DNA of 64,000 nucleotides from Streptomyces sp. NBC_01723. GTDB taxonomy: Bacteria > Actinomycetota > Actinomycetes > Streptomycetales > Streptomycetaceae. The translations under genes and the position numbers were made by a program. Below are positions 27,818 through 36,811 of this stretch, in pieces (position 1 is the first letter of the stretch; each line of letters opens with the position of its first letter). Below the pieces are notes generated by a model. That model saw only the letters and a list, made by a program, of their open reading frames with translations, had not been told where the DNA came from and made no database searches. The DNA lies in contig NZ_CP109171.1 in NCBI RefSeq assembly GCF_036246005.1, positions 5,134,001-5,198,000 on the forward strand, written 5' to 3'.

Positions 27818-29530
27818 CTACGGGAGGCCGTCCACGTGCGGGCCCACCGCGTTCGACCACGCGTTGCCCGACGTCGCGTCCCAGTTCGTGGACCAGGTCA
27901 TCGCGCCGCGCAGGGCGGGGTAGGTCTTCGACGGCTTGAAGGAGCCGCAGTTGGTGCCCTTGGTGAGGCAGTCCAGGGCGGCGTTGACCACCGACGGGGC
28001 CACGTAGCCGCCGCCCGCCGCGCGGGTGGAGGCCGGGAGGCCGAGGCCCACCTGGGACGGGTCGAGGCCGTTCTCCAGCTGGATGCAGGCCAGGGCGGTG
28101 AGGAAGTCCACCGTGCCCTGGGCGTAGACCTTGCCGTCGCAGCCCAGCATCGTGCCGCTGTTGTAGTACTGCATGTTGACGACCGTGAGGATGTCCTTCA
28201 CGTTCAGCGCCGTGCGGAAGTAGCCGCCCGAGGTGGACTGCATGTCGATGGTCTGCGGGGCCATCGTGAGGATCATGTCCGGGCCCGCCTTCGCCGACAG
28301 CGCGCGCAGGGCCTGCGTCATGTAGGTCGCGTTGAGGCCGTTCTCCAGGTCGATGTCGACGCCGTCGAAGCCGTACTCCTGCATCACGGCGTACACCGAG
28401 TTCGCGAAGTTGGTCGCGGAGGCCGAGTCGTTCACCGAGACGGTGCCCTTCTCGCCGCCCACCGAGATGATGACCTTCTTCCCCGCGGCCTGCTTCGCGC
28501 GGACGTCCGCCTTGAACTGGGCGACCGTGTAGCCGCCGAGGCCCGCGGAGTCCAGGTTGAAGGTCACCGCGCCCGGCGTCGTGGTCGCGTCGGCGAAGGC
28601 CACCGCGACGATGTCGTACGCGGCCGGCACGTCGGAGATCTTCTGGACCGTCGCCCCGTTGTTGAAGTTCTGCCAGTAGCCGGTCACCGCGTGCTTGGGC
28701 AGGTCGCCGCCCCCGCCGCCCTGCTCCGTGGTCCGGGCCGTCACCGCCGCCGACTTCGCGGACTCACCGGCCGCGTTGACCGCCGTGACCTGGAAGGAGT
28801 ACGACGTGGCGGCCGCGAGGCCGGTCACCGTCGCCGACGTGCCGGTCACCGCCGTCACCTTCGTACCGCCGCGGTAGATGTTGTAGCCGGTGGCGCCCGA
28901 CACCGCGTTCCAGGCCAGCGATGCCGTGGAGGACGTCGTACCGGAGACGCTCAGGCCGGCCGGGGCCGACGGGACCGTGGGGTCGGGGTCCGTGCCGCCG
29001 CCACCGTCGGGGCCGAAGACGGACAGGTCGTCCACGTGGTAGGCCGACTGCCCGTACCAGCCGTGCGTGTACACCGAGACCGAGGTCGTCGAGGAGCCCG
29101 TGGTGAAGCTCGTCGTCAGCTGCTTCCAGGAGGCCGAGTCAGGGGTCCAGGTGGACACGTCCGTCGTGCCCGTGCCCGTCACGCCCAGGTAGGAGTACCC
29201 GCCCTGCACCCACGCGCTCAGTGTGTACGTCGAGTTGGGCTTGACCGCGACGCTCTGCGCACAGCGGGCGTTGTCCTGCCCGGCCGGCGTGGCCTTCAGC
29301 GCGGCGGAGCCCGTGCGTGCGGGGGAGGAGACGGTCGTACCGCTGTTCGCGGAGCAGGTCCAGTTGGACAGACCGGCCTCGAAGCCGGCGTTCTTCGCGT
29401 TGTTGACGTCGGCGGCCGACGCCTGGCCTACGGCCGTGACCGAGAGGGCGAGCGCCGCGGTGACGGCTCCCGCCCAGAACTTCGTCCGTCTGCCGAGCCG
29501 TCTGCCGAGCGGTCTGCGTACGGGCTCCAC
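27818..29530 (-). CDS. Secreted GH18 chitinase with CBM and fibronectin III domains
   Basis: 570 residues. A basic N-terminus and hydrophobic core ending QASA-AD give a signal peptide of ~39 residues. Residues 40-175 are a beta-sandwich carbohydrate-binding module (NAGFEAGLSNWTCS, YHVDDLSVFG). Residues ~187-270 are a fibronectin III domain, then a Gly linker. The GH18 barrel starts at AVTGYWQNFNNG. The catalytic motif DGVDIDLE is at 389-396, Glu396 being the acid. It hydrolyses chitin outside the cell and resembles Streptomyces ChiA-type enzymes. The GTG start has GGAGG at 5 bp. Two DasR-like sites lie upstream. Confidence 0.94.
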   Translation of the reverse strand: MEPVRRPLGRRLGRRTKFWAGAVTAALALSVTAVGQASAADVNNAKNAGFEAGLSNWTCSANSGTTVSSPARTGSAALKATPAGQDNARCAQSVAVKPNSTYTLSAWVQGGYSYLGVTGTGTTDVSTWTPDSASWKQLTTSFTTGSSTTSVSVYTHGWYGQSAYHVDDLSVFGPDGGGGTDPDPTVPSAPAGLSVSGTTSSTASLAWNAVSGATGYNIYRGGTKVTAVTGTSATVTGLAAATSYSFQVTAVNAAGESAKSAAVTARTTEQGGGGGDLPKHAVTGYWQNFNNGATVQKISDVPAAYDIVAVAFADATTTPGAVTFNLDSAGLGGYTVAQFKADVRAKQAAGKKVIISVGGEKGTVSVNDSASATNFANSVYAVMQEYGFDGVDIDLENGLNATYMTQALRALSAKAGPDMILTMAPQTIDMQSTSGGYFRTALNVKDILTVVNMQYYNSGTMLGCDGKVYAQGTVDFLTALACIQLENGLDPSQVGLGLPASTRAAGGGYVAPSVVNAALDCLTKGTNCGSFKPSKTYPALRGAMTWSTNWDATSGNAWSNAVGPHVDGLP

Positions 29531-29570
29531 TGGGGCCTCCGGTGGGGGAGTGGGGACGTTGACGTACAAG

Positions 29571-29613
29571 TTGGTCCAGACCAATTGCGGTGTCAAGAGG
29601 TGGGTCCGGACCA
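29571..29613. promoter_or_regulatory. DasR-like operators upstream of the chitinase gene
   Basis: TTGGTCCAGACCAA (29571-29584) is a perfect palindrome that matches the known DasR box (TGGTCTAGACCA) at nearly all positions. A second one, GGTCCGGACC within TGGGTCCGGACCA, is at 29603-29612. Paired sites of this kind are established for Streptomyces chitinase promoters, giving induction when N-acetylglucosamine-6-phosphate is present. Confidence 0.85.
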
Positions 29614-29814
29614 GCCTCGCGGCCCTGTGGAAATGCTCAACCTGCCCCGGTTTACTGCGCCTTGTGCAACATAAGTTGTTCCAGAGCGACGGAAACGCTG
29701 TTCTCCGGTCACAGACGCGTGGATACAGTGCTCACGTAGTCACGCAGTGAAGTCATCCGGGTGTGCCGGGGCAACGCCGGCGGACCGACGGGCATGGGAG
29801 ACGGGGAGCCGGGC

Positions 29815-30741
29815 GTGCCAACTGCCATCGCCGTGACCAGTGCCGACATGGCACTGCCGCCGCAGGACGAACGGACCCTGCCGGCGGTCGTGCTCCAGGA
29901 CGTCGACCAGCGTCCCCTGGAGCACGTGCTGGCCGAGTTCCAGTCCCTCCTCGACCAGTACGGGCACGTCATCGTGGTGTGCTCGCAGGCCGCCCCGGCG
30001 AGCGTGGAGCGACGGCTGCACACCGTCCGCGGCCTCCTGGAGAGCGACCGCATCGCCCTGTTCCGGCCATCCCTGCCACCGCTCGGCCTCGCCGTGCTGG
30101 CCCGGCAGTTGCGCCAGCTGGCCTCCTGCGACCTCAGCCCCGGCGTGCTCGCCTCGGCCGGCCGCCTCCTCACCCACTACATCCACGCCGGCGCGGTGCT
30201 CGGCTCCGTCGCCCGGCTCGACCACGTCCCGGTGGGCCTGAAGACGCACGCCAGGTCCTGGATGCCCGGCAGCCAGTTCGGGGTCGTGGCCCACCCCGTG
30301 CCCCAGCTCGTGCGGATCGGACCCGAAGCGGGCCTGGACGGACCCGAGTTCGGCACCTGGCTGCTGGTCGCCAAGGGGCAGCACCCCGCCGACTGGGTCA
30401 CCGGCACCCTCGCCCCGTCCTGGCGCGTGCAGGGGCTGCGCGAGATGCCGCTGCCCGCCGAGTCGCCCGGCTGGTGGGGGACCGGCCGGCTGACCGAGTT
30501 CTGCGCCTACCTGCCCGACCTCTCGGTCCTCTACCAACTGGTCACCTCGGTGCGGCAGAGCGTCTGCCACTGGTGCGGCATCGACGTCATCGGCGACCGC
30601 TGCGTGTTCTGCTCGGCCACACCGCCCGTCTACGACGCCCCCGGCGGCAAGGCTCCGGGCCGCGGCGCCGATCCCGCCCTCGGCCACCGCCACGATCCCG
30701 CCCTGGGCCGCCGCCGTGAGAGACGGGCTCTCACCGGGTAG
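29815..30741 (+). CDS. Conserved hypothetical with C-terminal zinc ribbon, first gene of the Tad locus
   Basis: 308 residues. The N-terminal 180 residues look like an alpha/beta domain (VIVVCSQAAPASVERRL, GRLLTHYIHAGAVLGSVARL). Residues ~255-275 are a treble-clef/zinc ribbon CHWCGIDVIGDRCVFC. No membrane helix or signal peptide. A GTG at 29815 with GGGGAG at 6 bp is a better start than 29761, which lacks a ribosome site. It is 72 bp ahead of the CpaB gene and faces the same way, so it probably belongs to the pilus operon. I do not recognise its family. Confidence 0.75.
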   Translation: MPTAIAVTSADMALPPQDERTLPAVVLQDVDQRPLEHVLAEFQSLLDQYGHVIVVCSQAAPASVERRLHTVRGLLESDRIALFRPSLPPLGLAVLARQLRQLASCDLSPGVLASAGRLLTHYIHAGAVLGSVARLDHVPVGLKTHARSWMPGSQFGVVAHPVPQLVRIGPEAGLDGPEFGTWLLVAKGQHPADWVTGTLAPSWRVQGLREMPLPAESPGWWGTGRLTEFCAYLPDLSVLYQLVTSVRQSVCHWCGIDVIGDRCVFCSATPPVYDAPGGKAPGRGADPALGHRHDPALGRRRERRALTG

Positions 30742-30812
30742 GTCCCCAGCGCCCCGTCCGCCCCGCCATCCGATCCGGTCCGACCGATTCCCCCAATGAG
30801 GTTGCACGGCTC

Positions 30813-31520
30813 ATGAACTCCCGTCAGCGCCGCGGCATCATCCTGCTGATCCTTTCCGTCCTCTGCGCCCTCGGCGCCTTCGCCGGCGTGCTGTCGGTCG
30901 TGAACGACGTGAAGTCCAAGGTCGGACCGGAGGTCGCCGCCTACCGGCTCAAGTCGGACGTGGAGCCCTACACGCCGCTGAGCGAGGGGCAGTTCGAGGA
31001 GGTCGAGATGCCGGAGCGCTGGCTGTCGAAGAACGCCGTCACCGACCTCGGCCAGGTCCGCGGCAAGATCGCCGTGACGACACTGAAGGCGGGCTCGCTG
31101 CTCCAGACCGACATGATCGTCGACCAGCCCGCCCTGCGGCCCGGGCAGCAGGAGGTCGCCATCATGATCGACGCGGCCACCGGCGTGGCCGGCAAGATCA
31201 CGCCGGGCTCGGCCGTCAACGTGTACGCCACCTTCGAGGGCGAGCGCGAGGGCGACCCCGCCCAGTCGAAGATCATCGTCACCAACGCCAAGGTCATCGA
31301 CGTCGGCGAACTCACCTCACTGGAACCCGACGAGAACAGCCGCGACCGGGAGCCCACCGACGCCGTCCCCATCACCTTCGCACTGTCCACCATCGACGCC
31401 CAGCGCATCACCTACGCCGAGTCGTTCGCCCGGCGCGTCCGGCTCGCGCTCGTCGCGCCCGGCGGCGACACCACGGTCCCGGACAAGGACCGGACGTACG
31501 AACTCGCGAAGGACAAGTGA
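30813..31520 (+). CDS. CpaB/RcpC-like Flp pilus assembly protein (SAF domain)
   Basis: 235 residues. One N-terminal membrane helix (GIILLILSVLCALGAFAGVL) is followed by a SAF domain (LKSDVEPYTPLSEGQFEEVEMP, then TTLKAGSLLQTDMI) and a beta-rich C-terminal domain with EVAIMIDAATGVAGKITPGSAVNVYA. This is the domain order of CpaB/RcpC, which sits at the membrane of Tad secretion systems. Actinobacteria lack the secretin it contacts in Gram-negatives. The stop overlaps the next start codon. Confidence 0.92.
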   Translation: MNSRQRRGIILLILSVLCALGAFAGVLSVVNDVKSKVGPEVAAYRLKSDVEPYTPLSEGQFEEVEMPERWLSKNAVTDLGQVRGKIAVTTLKAGSLLQTDMIVDQPALRPGQQEVAIMIDAATGVAGKITPGSAVNVYATFEGEREGDPAQSKIIVTNAKVIDVGELTSLEPDENSRDREPTDAVPITFALSTIDAQRITYAESFARRVRLALVAPGGDTTVPDKDRTYELAKDK

Positions 31521-32785
31521 GAGCCCGTATGGCCACGAGGATCCTCCCCGCAGTCGGCGACGTGGACGCCGTACGGTCCCTCACCACCCTGCTCAGCCAG
31601 CTCCCGGACGCCGAACCGGTCGCACCTGTGGCCGACTCCACCCAGCTCGTCGACACCCTCGCCCGCCTCGCCGCCGAGTCGGTCGACGAACTGCCCGAGG
31701 TCGTGATCGTCCACGAGCGGATCGGCCCGGTGCCGGCCCTGGAGCTGATCCGCGAGGTCGCCCTCCGCTTCCCCGCCGTCGGCGTCATCCTCGTCACCTC
31801 CGACCCCGGCCCCGGCCTCTTCCAGGCCGCCATGGACTACGGCGCCCGCGGCCTGGTCGCCCTGCCGCTCGGCTACGAGGAACTCGCCAGCCGCGTCCAG
31901 GCGGTGGCCCAGTGGTCGGTGGGCGTACGCCGGCACCTCGGCAGCGGCGGCGACGTGTTCACCGGCGCCGGTGGCACCGTCGTGACCGTCAGCGGCGCCA
32001 AGGGCGGCGTGGGCACCACCCTCACCGCCATCCAGCTGGCCCTGGCCGCACAGGCGGCGGGCCGCCCCACCGCGCTGCTCGACATGGACCTCCAGGCCGG
32101 CGACGTCGCCTCCTTCCTGGACGTCCAGTTCCGCCGCTCCGTGGCCGACCTCGCCGCCATCACCGACCTCTCCCCGCGGGTCCTGGCCGACGCCGTCTTC
32201 CGGCACGACAGCGGTATCGCCCTGCTGCTGGCCCCCGGCGAGGGCGAACGCGGCGAGGAGGTCACCGACCGCGCCGCCCGCCAGATCGTCGGCGCCCTGC
32301 GCCAGCGCTACGAGGTCGTCGTCATCGACTGCGGCGCCCAGCTCGGCGGGGCCGGCGCCGCCGCCGTGGAGATGGCCGACACCGCGCTCCTGGTCACCAC
32401 CCCGGACGTGGTCGCCGTACGGGGCGCCAAACGGACGGTGCGGATGTGGGACCGGCTCCAGATCCGCAAGGCGGAGGAGACGACCGTGGTCGTCAACCGG
32501 CACACGCGGGGTACGGAGATCCAGCCCCAGCTGATCCAGCGGATCACCGGCACCGCGATCGCCGGCACCACCGTCCCCGCCAACTTCAAGGAACTCCAGG
32601 GCGCCGTGGACGCCGGCCGCGTCCACGAACTCGACGCCCGGAGCACCGTGAAACAGGCCCTGTGGGCCCTCGCCGGCGAACTGGGCCTGGTCGGCGCACC
32701 CGAGGAAGCCCGCAAGAGCCACGGCCGCTTCCGCGGCGACCGCGGTTCGGCGAGCTTCCGGCGCCGGAAGGACGGTGCGGGATGA
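31517..32785 (+). CDS. CpaE/TadZ-like pilus localisation ATPase
   Basis: 422 residues. The N-terminal ~125 residues form a receiver-like domain without phosphorylation motif (VVIVHERIGPVPALELIREVA, VGVILVTSD). A MinD/ParA-like ATPase follows, with deviant Walker A SGAKGGVGTT near residue 158, LLDMDLQAGD, and VVVIDCGAQL. CpaE/TadZ proteins position the Tad machine at the pole. It overlaps CpaB by four bases (GTGA) and TadE by four (ATGA), so the genes are translationally coupled. A Ser/Arg-rich tail ends the protein. Confidence 0.93.
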   Translation: MRARMATRILPAVGDVDAVRSLTTLLSQLPDAEPVAPVADSTQLVDTLARLAAESVDELPEVVIVHERIGPVPALELIREVALRFPAVGVILVTSDPGPGLFQAAMDYGARGLVALPLGYEELASRVQAVAQWSVGVRRHLGSGGDVFTGAGGTVVTVSGAKGGVGTTLTAIQLALAAQAAGRPTALLDMDLQAGDVASFLDVQFRRSVADLAAITDLSPRVLADAVFRHDSGIALLLAPGEGERGEEVTDRAARQIVGALRQRYEVVVIDCGAQLGGAGAAAVEMADTALLVTTPDVVAVRGAKRTVRMWDRLQIRKAEETTVVVNRHTRGTEIQPQLIQRITGTAIAGTTVPANFKELQGAVDAGRVHELDARSTVKQALWALAGELGLVGAPEEARKSHGRFRGDRGSASFRRRKDGAG

Positions 32786-33171
32786 GCGGGTTACGGACCG
32801 GGCGCCGGGACTCCGGTCAGGTGACCGTCGAGTTCCTCGGCATGATCCCGGCGATCGTCGCCACGCTGGTGGTGCTGTGGCAGCTCGTTCTCGTGGGATA
32901 CACGTACACGCTCGCGGGGAATGCTGCGGACGAGGCGGTACGGGCGGCCACGGCGGCCGACCGGGGGGCGCGGCAGGGAGCCTGCCAGGACGCAGGCCGG
33001 GACAAGCTGCCGGGCGCGTGGGAGGGGGGCGCCGGAGTGGACTGCGGCACCGCGGGCGGCTACGTCACCGCCGACGTGCGCATCGAGGTCCCCATCCTCT
33101 TCCCGGGCACCGTCAGCTTCCCGTTCACCGTGCACGGGCACGCGGGGGCGGTCGAGGAGGAGGACGACTGA
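32782..33171 (+). CDS. TadE-like pseudopilin 1
   Basis: 129 residues. The N-terminus RRDSGQVTVEFLGMIPAIVA shows the prepilin-like pattern of TadE, with Gly before Gln, Glu at position +5 of the hydrophobic helix, and a membrane helix. The extracytoplasmic part has two Cys (residues ~71 and ~90). Pseudopilins are made as precursors, cleaved after Gly, and needed for Flp pilus assembly. Spacing to the second TadE gene is 1 bp. Confidence 0.88.
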   Translation: MSGLRTGRRDSGQVTVEFLGMIPAIVATLVVLWQLVLVGYTYTLAGNAADEAVRAATAADRGARQGACQDAGRDKLPGAWEGGAGVDCGTAGGYVTADVRIEVPILFPGTVSFPFTVHGHAGAVEEEDD

Positions 33172-33172
33172 G

Positions 33173-33544
33173 ATGGCGTACTCCAGGGGCCCGGGCGGCG
33201 GGCGAGCGAGGGACCGGGGCCAGGCGGCCATCGAGTACCTCGGCTTCGTCCCGATCCTGATCATCGTCGGCATGGCCGTCGTACAGCTGGGCCTGATCGC
33301 CTACACCGCCCAGCAGGCCGGCACCGCGGCCCGCGCCGGGGCCCGCAGCGCCTCGCTCCAGGAGAGCGCGCAGGGCGCCTGCGCGGCGGCCGTCAGCAGC
33401 TGGCTGGCGGACGGCACCTCCTGCCCGCCGTCGTACGGCGGCGACGAGGTGACGGTCACCGCCACCGTCGACATCCCCTCGATCGTCCCCGGTTGGGACT
33501 TCGACCCCGCCACCCGGACGGCCACCATGCCGCTGGACCACTGA
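33173..33544 (+). CDS. TadE-like pseudopilin 2
   Basis: 123 residues, organised as the first TadE: RARDRGQAAIEYLGFVPILI gives the cleavage Gly, Glu+5 and hydrophobic helix. The exposed domain has a Cys pair (residues ~63 and ~78). It probably dimerises with the first protein as TadE/TadF do. It lies between TadE 1 (1-bp gap) and the TadA ATPase (18 bp). Confidence 0.88.
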   Translation: MAYSRGPGGGRARDRGQAAIEYLGFVPILIIVGMAVVQLGLIAYTAQQAGTAARAGARSASLQESAQGACAAAVSSWLADGTSCPPSYGGDEVTVTATVDIPSIVPGWDFDPATRTATMPLDH

Positions 33545-33562
33545 CCGAGGAGCCGAGGACGC

Positions 33563-34900
33563 ATGAGCCTGCGCGCGCGCATCCACTCGCCCGAGGAGCA
33601 CGGCGGCCGGGGCGAGGACGGACACCTGGTCGCCTCCTACCGGGCCAAGCTCCTGGAGGAGATCGACCTCGCGGAGATGAGTTCCCTCGCGATGGCCGAA
33701 CGCCGGGCCCGCCTGGAACGGGTCCTCGGCCACATCATCAGCCGCGAGGGCCCGGTCCTGTCCACGGTCGAACGCTCCCAGCTGATCCGCCGGGTGGTGG
33801 ACGAGGCCCTCGGCCTCGGCATCCTGGAACCGCTGCTCGAGGACGCGTCCGTCACGGAGATCATGGTGAACGGCCCCGACGCGATCTTCGTCGAGCGCGG
33901 CGGCCGCGTCGAACAGCTCCCGCTCCGCTTCGCCTCCCACGAGCAGCTGATGCAGACCATCGAGCGGATCGTCTCCACGGTCAACCGCCGCGTGGACGAG
34001 TCGAACCCCATGGTCGACGCCCGCCTCCCCTCCGGCGAGCGCGTCAACGTCATCATCCCGCCGCTCTCGCTGACCGGCGCCACCCTGACCATCCGCCGCT
34101 TCCCGCGCTCCTTCACCCTGCACGAGCTGATCGGCCTCGGCTCGCTCGACGAGCACATGCTGTACCTGCTGGCCGGCCTCGTGCAGGCCCGGTTCAACAT
34201 CATCGTCTCGGGCGCGACCGGCACCGGGAAGACGACGCTCCTCAACGCCCTGTCCGGCCTGATCCCCGAGTCCGACCGCATCATCACCATCGAGGACTCG
34301 GCGGAACTCCAGCTCCAGCAGGCCCACGTCATCCGCCTGGAGTCGCGCCCGCCCAACGTCGAGGGCCAGGGCCGCGTCACCATCCGCGACCTGGTCCGCA
34401 ACTCCCTCCGTATGCGCCCCGACCGCATCGTCGTCGGCGAGGTCCGCGGCGGCGAGTCCCTGGACATGCTCCAGGCCATGTCGACGGGCCACGACGGTTC
34501 ACTCGCCACGGTCCACGCCAACAGCGCGGAGGACGCCCTGATGCGCCTCCAGACCCTGGCCTCGATGTCGGACGTGGAGATCCCGTTCGTCGCCCTGCAC
34601 GACCAGATCAACAGCTCCGTCGACGTCGTCGTCCAGCTGACCCGCTTCGCCGACGGCGCCCGCCGCATCACCGAGATCGCCCTGCTGGCCAGCCACGGGG
34701 GCGAGCCGTACCGCCTGGCCACGGTCGCCCGCTTCAACGCCCGCCCGATGACGGCGGACGGCCGCGTGCACGGCGCGTACGAGTACTTCCCCCTCCCGCA
34801 CCGCACCGCCGAGCGCCTCTACATGGCCAACCAGCCCGTCCCGCAGGCCTTCGGCGTCGCCCACTCCCTGGACCAGCTCACCACCCGAGAGGCCAGGTAG
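33563..34900 (+). CDS. TadA/CpaF-family pilus assembly ATPase
   Basis: 445 residues. Contains the N-terminal helical domain, FVERGGRVEQLPLRF, and the secretion ATPase core: Walker A GATGTGKTTLLNAL near residue 216, the Asp box IIIVSG..SDRIITIEDSAELQL, Walker B-type IVVGEVRGGESLDML and the His box GHDGSLATVHANS. It powers Flp pilus polymerisation from the cytoplasmic face with TadB and TadC. The overall length fits single-module CpaF proteins. Confidence 0.95.
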   Translation: MSLRARIHSPEEHGGRGEDGHLVASYRAKLLEEIDLAEMSSLAMAERRARLERVLGHIISREGPVLSTVERSQLIRRVVDEALGLGILEPLLEDASVTEIMVNGPDAIFVERGGRVEQLPLRFASHEQLMQTIERIVSTVNRRVDESNPMVDARLPSGERVNVIIPPLSLTGATLTIRRFPRSFTLHELIGLGSLDEHMLYLLAGLVQARFNIIVSGATGTGKTTLLNALSGLIPESDRIITIEDSAELQLQQAHVIRLESRPPNVEGQGRVTIRDLVRNSLRMRPDRIVVGEVRGGESLDMLQAMSTGHDGSLATVHANSAEDALMRLQTLASMSDVEIPFVALHDQINSSVDVVVQLTRFADGARRITEIALLASHGGEPYRLATVARFNARPMTADGRVHGAYEYFPLPHRTAERLYMANQPVPQAFGVAHSLDQLTTREAR

Positions 34901-34965
34901 GACGCCCGATGGAACCAGGTATGACGCACAGGACGAAACCAGCTAGGACCGCCCGATGAAACTGG
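34898..34965 (+). repeat. Duplicated translation start before tadB
   Basis: TAGGACGCCCGATGGAACCAG (34898 onward) recurs as TAGGACCGCCCGATGAAACT (34944 onward), 46 bp downstream. The first copy opens a 16-codon frame that stops inside the tadB start (ATGA). It could couple tadA and tadB translation or be a neutral duplication. Confidence 0.5.
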
Positions 34966-35900
34966 AAACGCTCGTCACGCTCACCACCGGCATCACGCTG
35001 CTGACCTGCGTCCTGGCGGTCGTCGGCCTGCACTCCTACGCGGCAGGCCGGGCCCAGCGCGCCGCCCTGGTCGAGCGTCTCGCGGCCACCGGGCAGATAC
35101 CCGTCATCGGCCGACGGCGCCGCTTCCCCACCCTGGACCGCCGCCTGCGCCGCACCAAGCTCGGCAGGAAGCTGGAACTGCGCCTGGCCGCCACCGGCCT
35201 GGACGTCACGCCCGGCGAGTTCTTCGCCTGCATGGTCGCGGCCGTCGCCGGCCTGTGGCTGGTGGGCCAGGCCGTCCTGGCCCCCTTCTTCGGCCCGCTC
35301 GCCGGACTCCTGGGCATCGGCGCCGCCGTCCAGTTCCTCAACTGGCAACGTCAGAAACGCATCGAGAAGTTCATCAACCAGCTCCCCGAACTCGCCCGCA
35401 TCCTCGCCAACGCCACCCAGGCCGGCCTCGCCCTGCGCACCGCGATCGGCATGGCGGCGGAGGAGCTGGAGGCCCCGGCCGGCGAGGAACTCGGCAAGGT
35501 CGCCGACCAACTCGCCATCGGCGCCTCGATGGACGACGCCCTCGGTGAACTCGCCGAGCGCCTCCCCTCCCGCGAACTCGTCGTCCTGGTCACCACCCTC
35601 GTCCTCTCCAACCGCGCGGGCGGCCAGGTGGTCAGCGCGCTGCGCAACCTCACGGAGACGCTGGAGGAGCGCAAGGAGACCCGGCGGGAGGTCCGCACGC
35701 AACTCTCCCAGGTCAACATGACCTCCTACGCCGTCCCCGTCCTGGGCGTCGGCTCGTTGTTCCTGATGAACGGCGTGAAGGACGGCGCCCTGGAACGCAT
35801 GACGGGATCCTCGATCGGACAGGCGGCGGTGATCACCGCTTTCGCCCTCTACGCGGTGGGCTTCGTCCTCATCCGCCGCCTCTCCCGCATCGACGTCTGA
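34956..35900 (+). CDS. TadB-like membrane protein (type II secretion F domain)
   Basis: 314 residues with helices at the N-terminus, two near residues 85-115, and two at the C-terminus. The central cytoplasmic part carries the T2SF signature with ELARILANATQAGLALRTAIGMAAEE, LPSRELVVLVTTL and LSNRAGGQVVSALRNLTETLEERKETRREVRTQ. TadB/TadC act as platform proteins on the TadA ATPase. ATG 34956 is the start. See the note on a duplicated start upstream. Confidence 0.93.
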   Translation: MKLETLVTLTTGITLLTCVLAVVGLHSYAAGRAQRAALVERLAATGQIPVIGRRRRFPTLDRRLRRTKLGRKLELRLAATGLDVTPGEFFACMVAAVAGLWLVGQAVLAPFFGPLAGLLGIGAAVQFLNWQRQKRIEKFINQLPELARILANATQAGLALRTAIGMAAEELEAPAGEELGKVADQLAIGASMDDALGELAERLPSRELVVLVTTLVLSNRAGGQVVSALRNLTETLEERKETRREVRTQLSQVNMTSYAVPVLGVGSLFLMNGVKDGALERMTGSSIGQAAVITAFALYAVGFVLIRRLSRIDV

Positions 35901-35911
35901 GGGGAGCTGGA

Positions 35912-36811
35912 ATGGGACCCGGAATCGAATGGCTCCTCGCCTTCCTCATGGGCGCCGCCGTCTGGGGCGTCTTCGCGGGCGTCCGCATGTACCGGGCGGA
36001 GGCGAAACTCCCCGACGACCTCGCCCTCGCCCTGGAGATCGGCTCCACCCGCACCGGGCCGGTGGGCTCCCTCATCGACCGCATGGGCATGCGCTACGCA
36101 CCCGCCATCCTGCGCCTCATGGGCCCGGCCCTGGTGGCCAGGTACCGCCGCCGGATCGACCTGGCCGGCAACCCCGGCGGCCTGACCATCGACCGCTACG
36201 CCGCCCGCCGCGCGGTCTACGGCTTCCTGGGCGCGCTGGGCTTCCTGGTCTTCCTCCTCCGCGGCCAGTTCGTGGTCGCCCTCCTCCTCCTGGCCTTCGG
36301 CGCGTTCTGGACGGAGGTCGGCATATGGTCGGCGATCCGCATCCGCAAGGACGTCATCGAGCGCACGCTGCCGGACTTCCTGGACGTACTGGCGGTCGTG
36401 GTGAGCGCGGGCCTCGGCTTCCGCCAGGCCCTGGACCGCGTGGCGATGCGGTACGAGGGCCCCTGGGCGGACGAACTCCGCATCACGCTCCGCCAGATGG
36501 ACCTCGGCATGAGCCGCCGCCAGGCCTTCGCGGAGCTGCGCCGGCGCAACGACTCCGAACAGGTGGCGATGTTCGTTACGGCGCTCCAGCAGGGCGAGGA
36601 ACTGGGCGCCCCCATCGTCGAGACCCTGGTCTCCCTGGCCAAGGACATGCGCCGCACCGACGCCCAGAACGCCCGCCGCAAGGCCGCGCGGGCGGTGCCC
36701 AAGGCCACGATGATGATCACGACCTTCATGGTCCCGGCCACGATGATCCTCCTCGGCGCGGGCCTGATCCTGGGTTCGGGGACGGACTTCGGAACGATCA
36801 CGGGCGAGTAG
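35912..36811 (+). CDS. TadC-like membrane protein (type II secretion F domain)
   Basis: 299 residues. One helix lies at the N-terminus, a pair near residues 95-130 and two at the C-terminus. T2SF features are LPDFLDVLAVVVSAGLGFRQALDRVA, LGMSRRQAFAELRRRN and QQGEELGAPIVETLVSLAKDMRR. It is the partner of TadB, 11 bp downstream. It is followed by a strong purine-rich ribosome site that no longer leads to an intact gene. Confidence 0.93.
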   Translation: MGPGIEWLLAFLMGAAVWGVFAGVRMYRAEAKLPDDLALALEIGSTRTGPVGSLIDRMGMRYAPAILRLMGPALVARYRRRIDLAGNPGGLTIDRYAARRAVYGFLGALGFLVFLLRGQFVVALLLLAFGAFWTEVGIWSAIRIRKDVIERTLPDFLDVLAVVVSAGLGFRQALDRVAMRYEGPWADELRITLRQMDLGMSRRQAFAELRRRNDSEQVAMFVTALQQGEELGAPIVETLVSLAKDMRRTDAQNARRKAARAVPKATMMITTFMVPATMILLGAGLILGSGTDFGTITGE

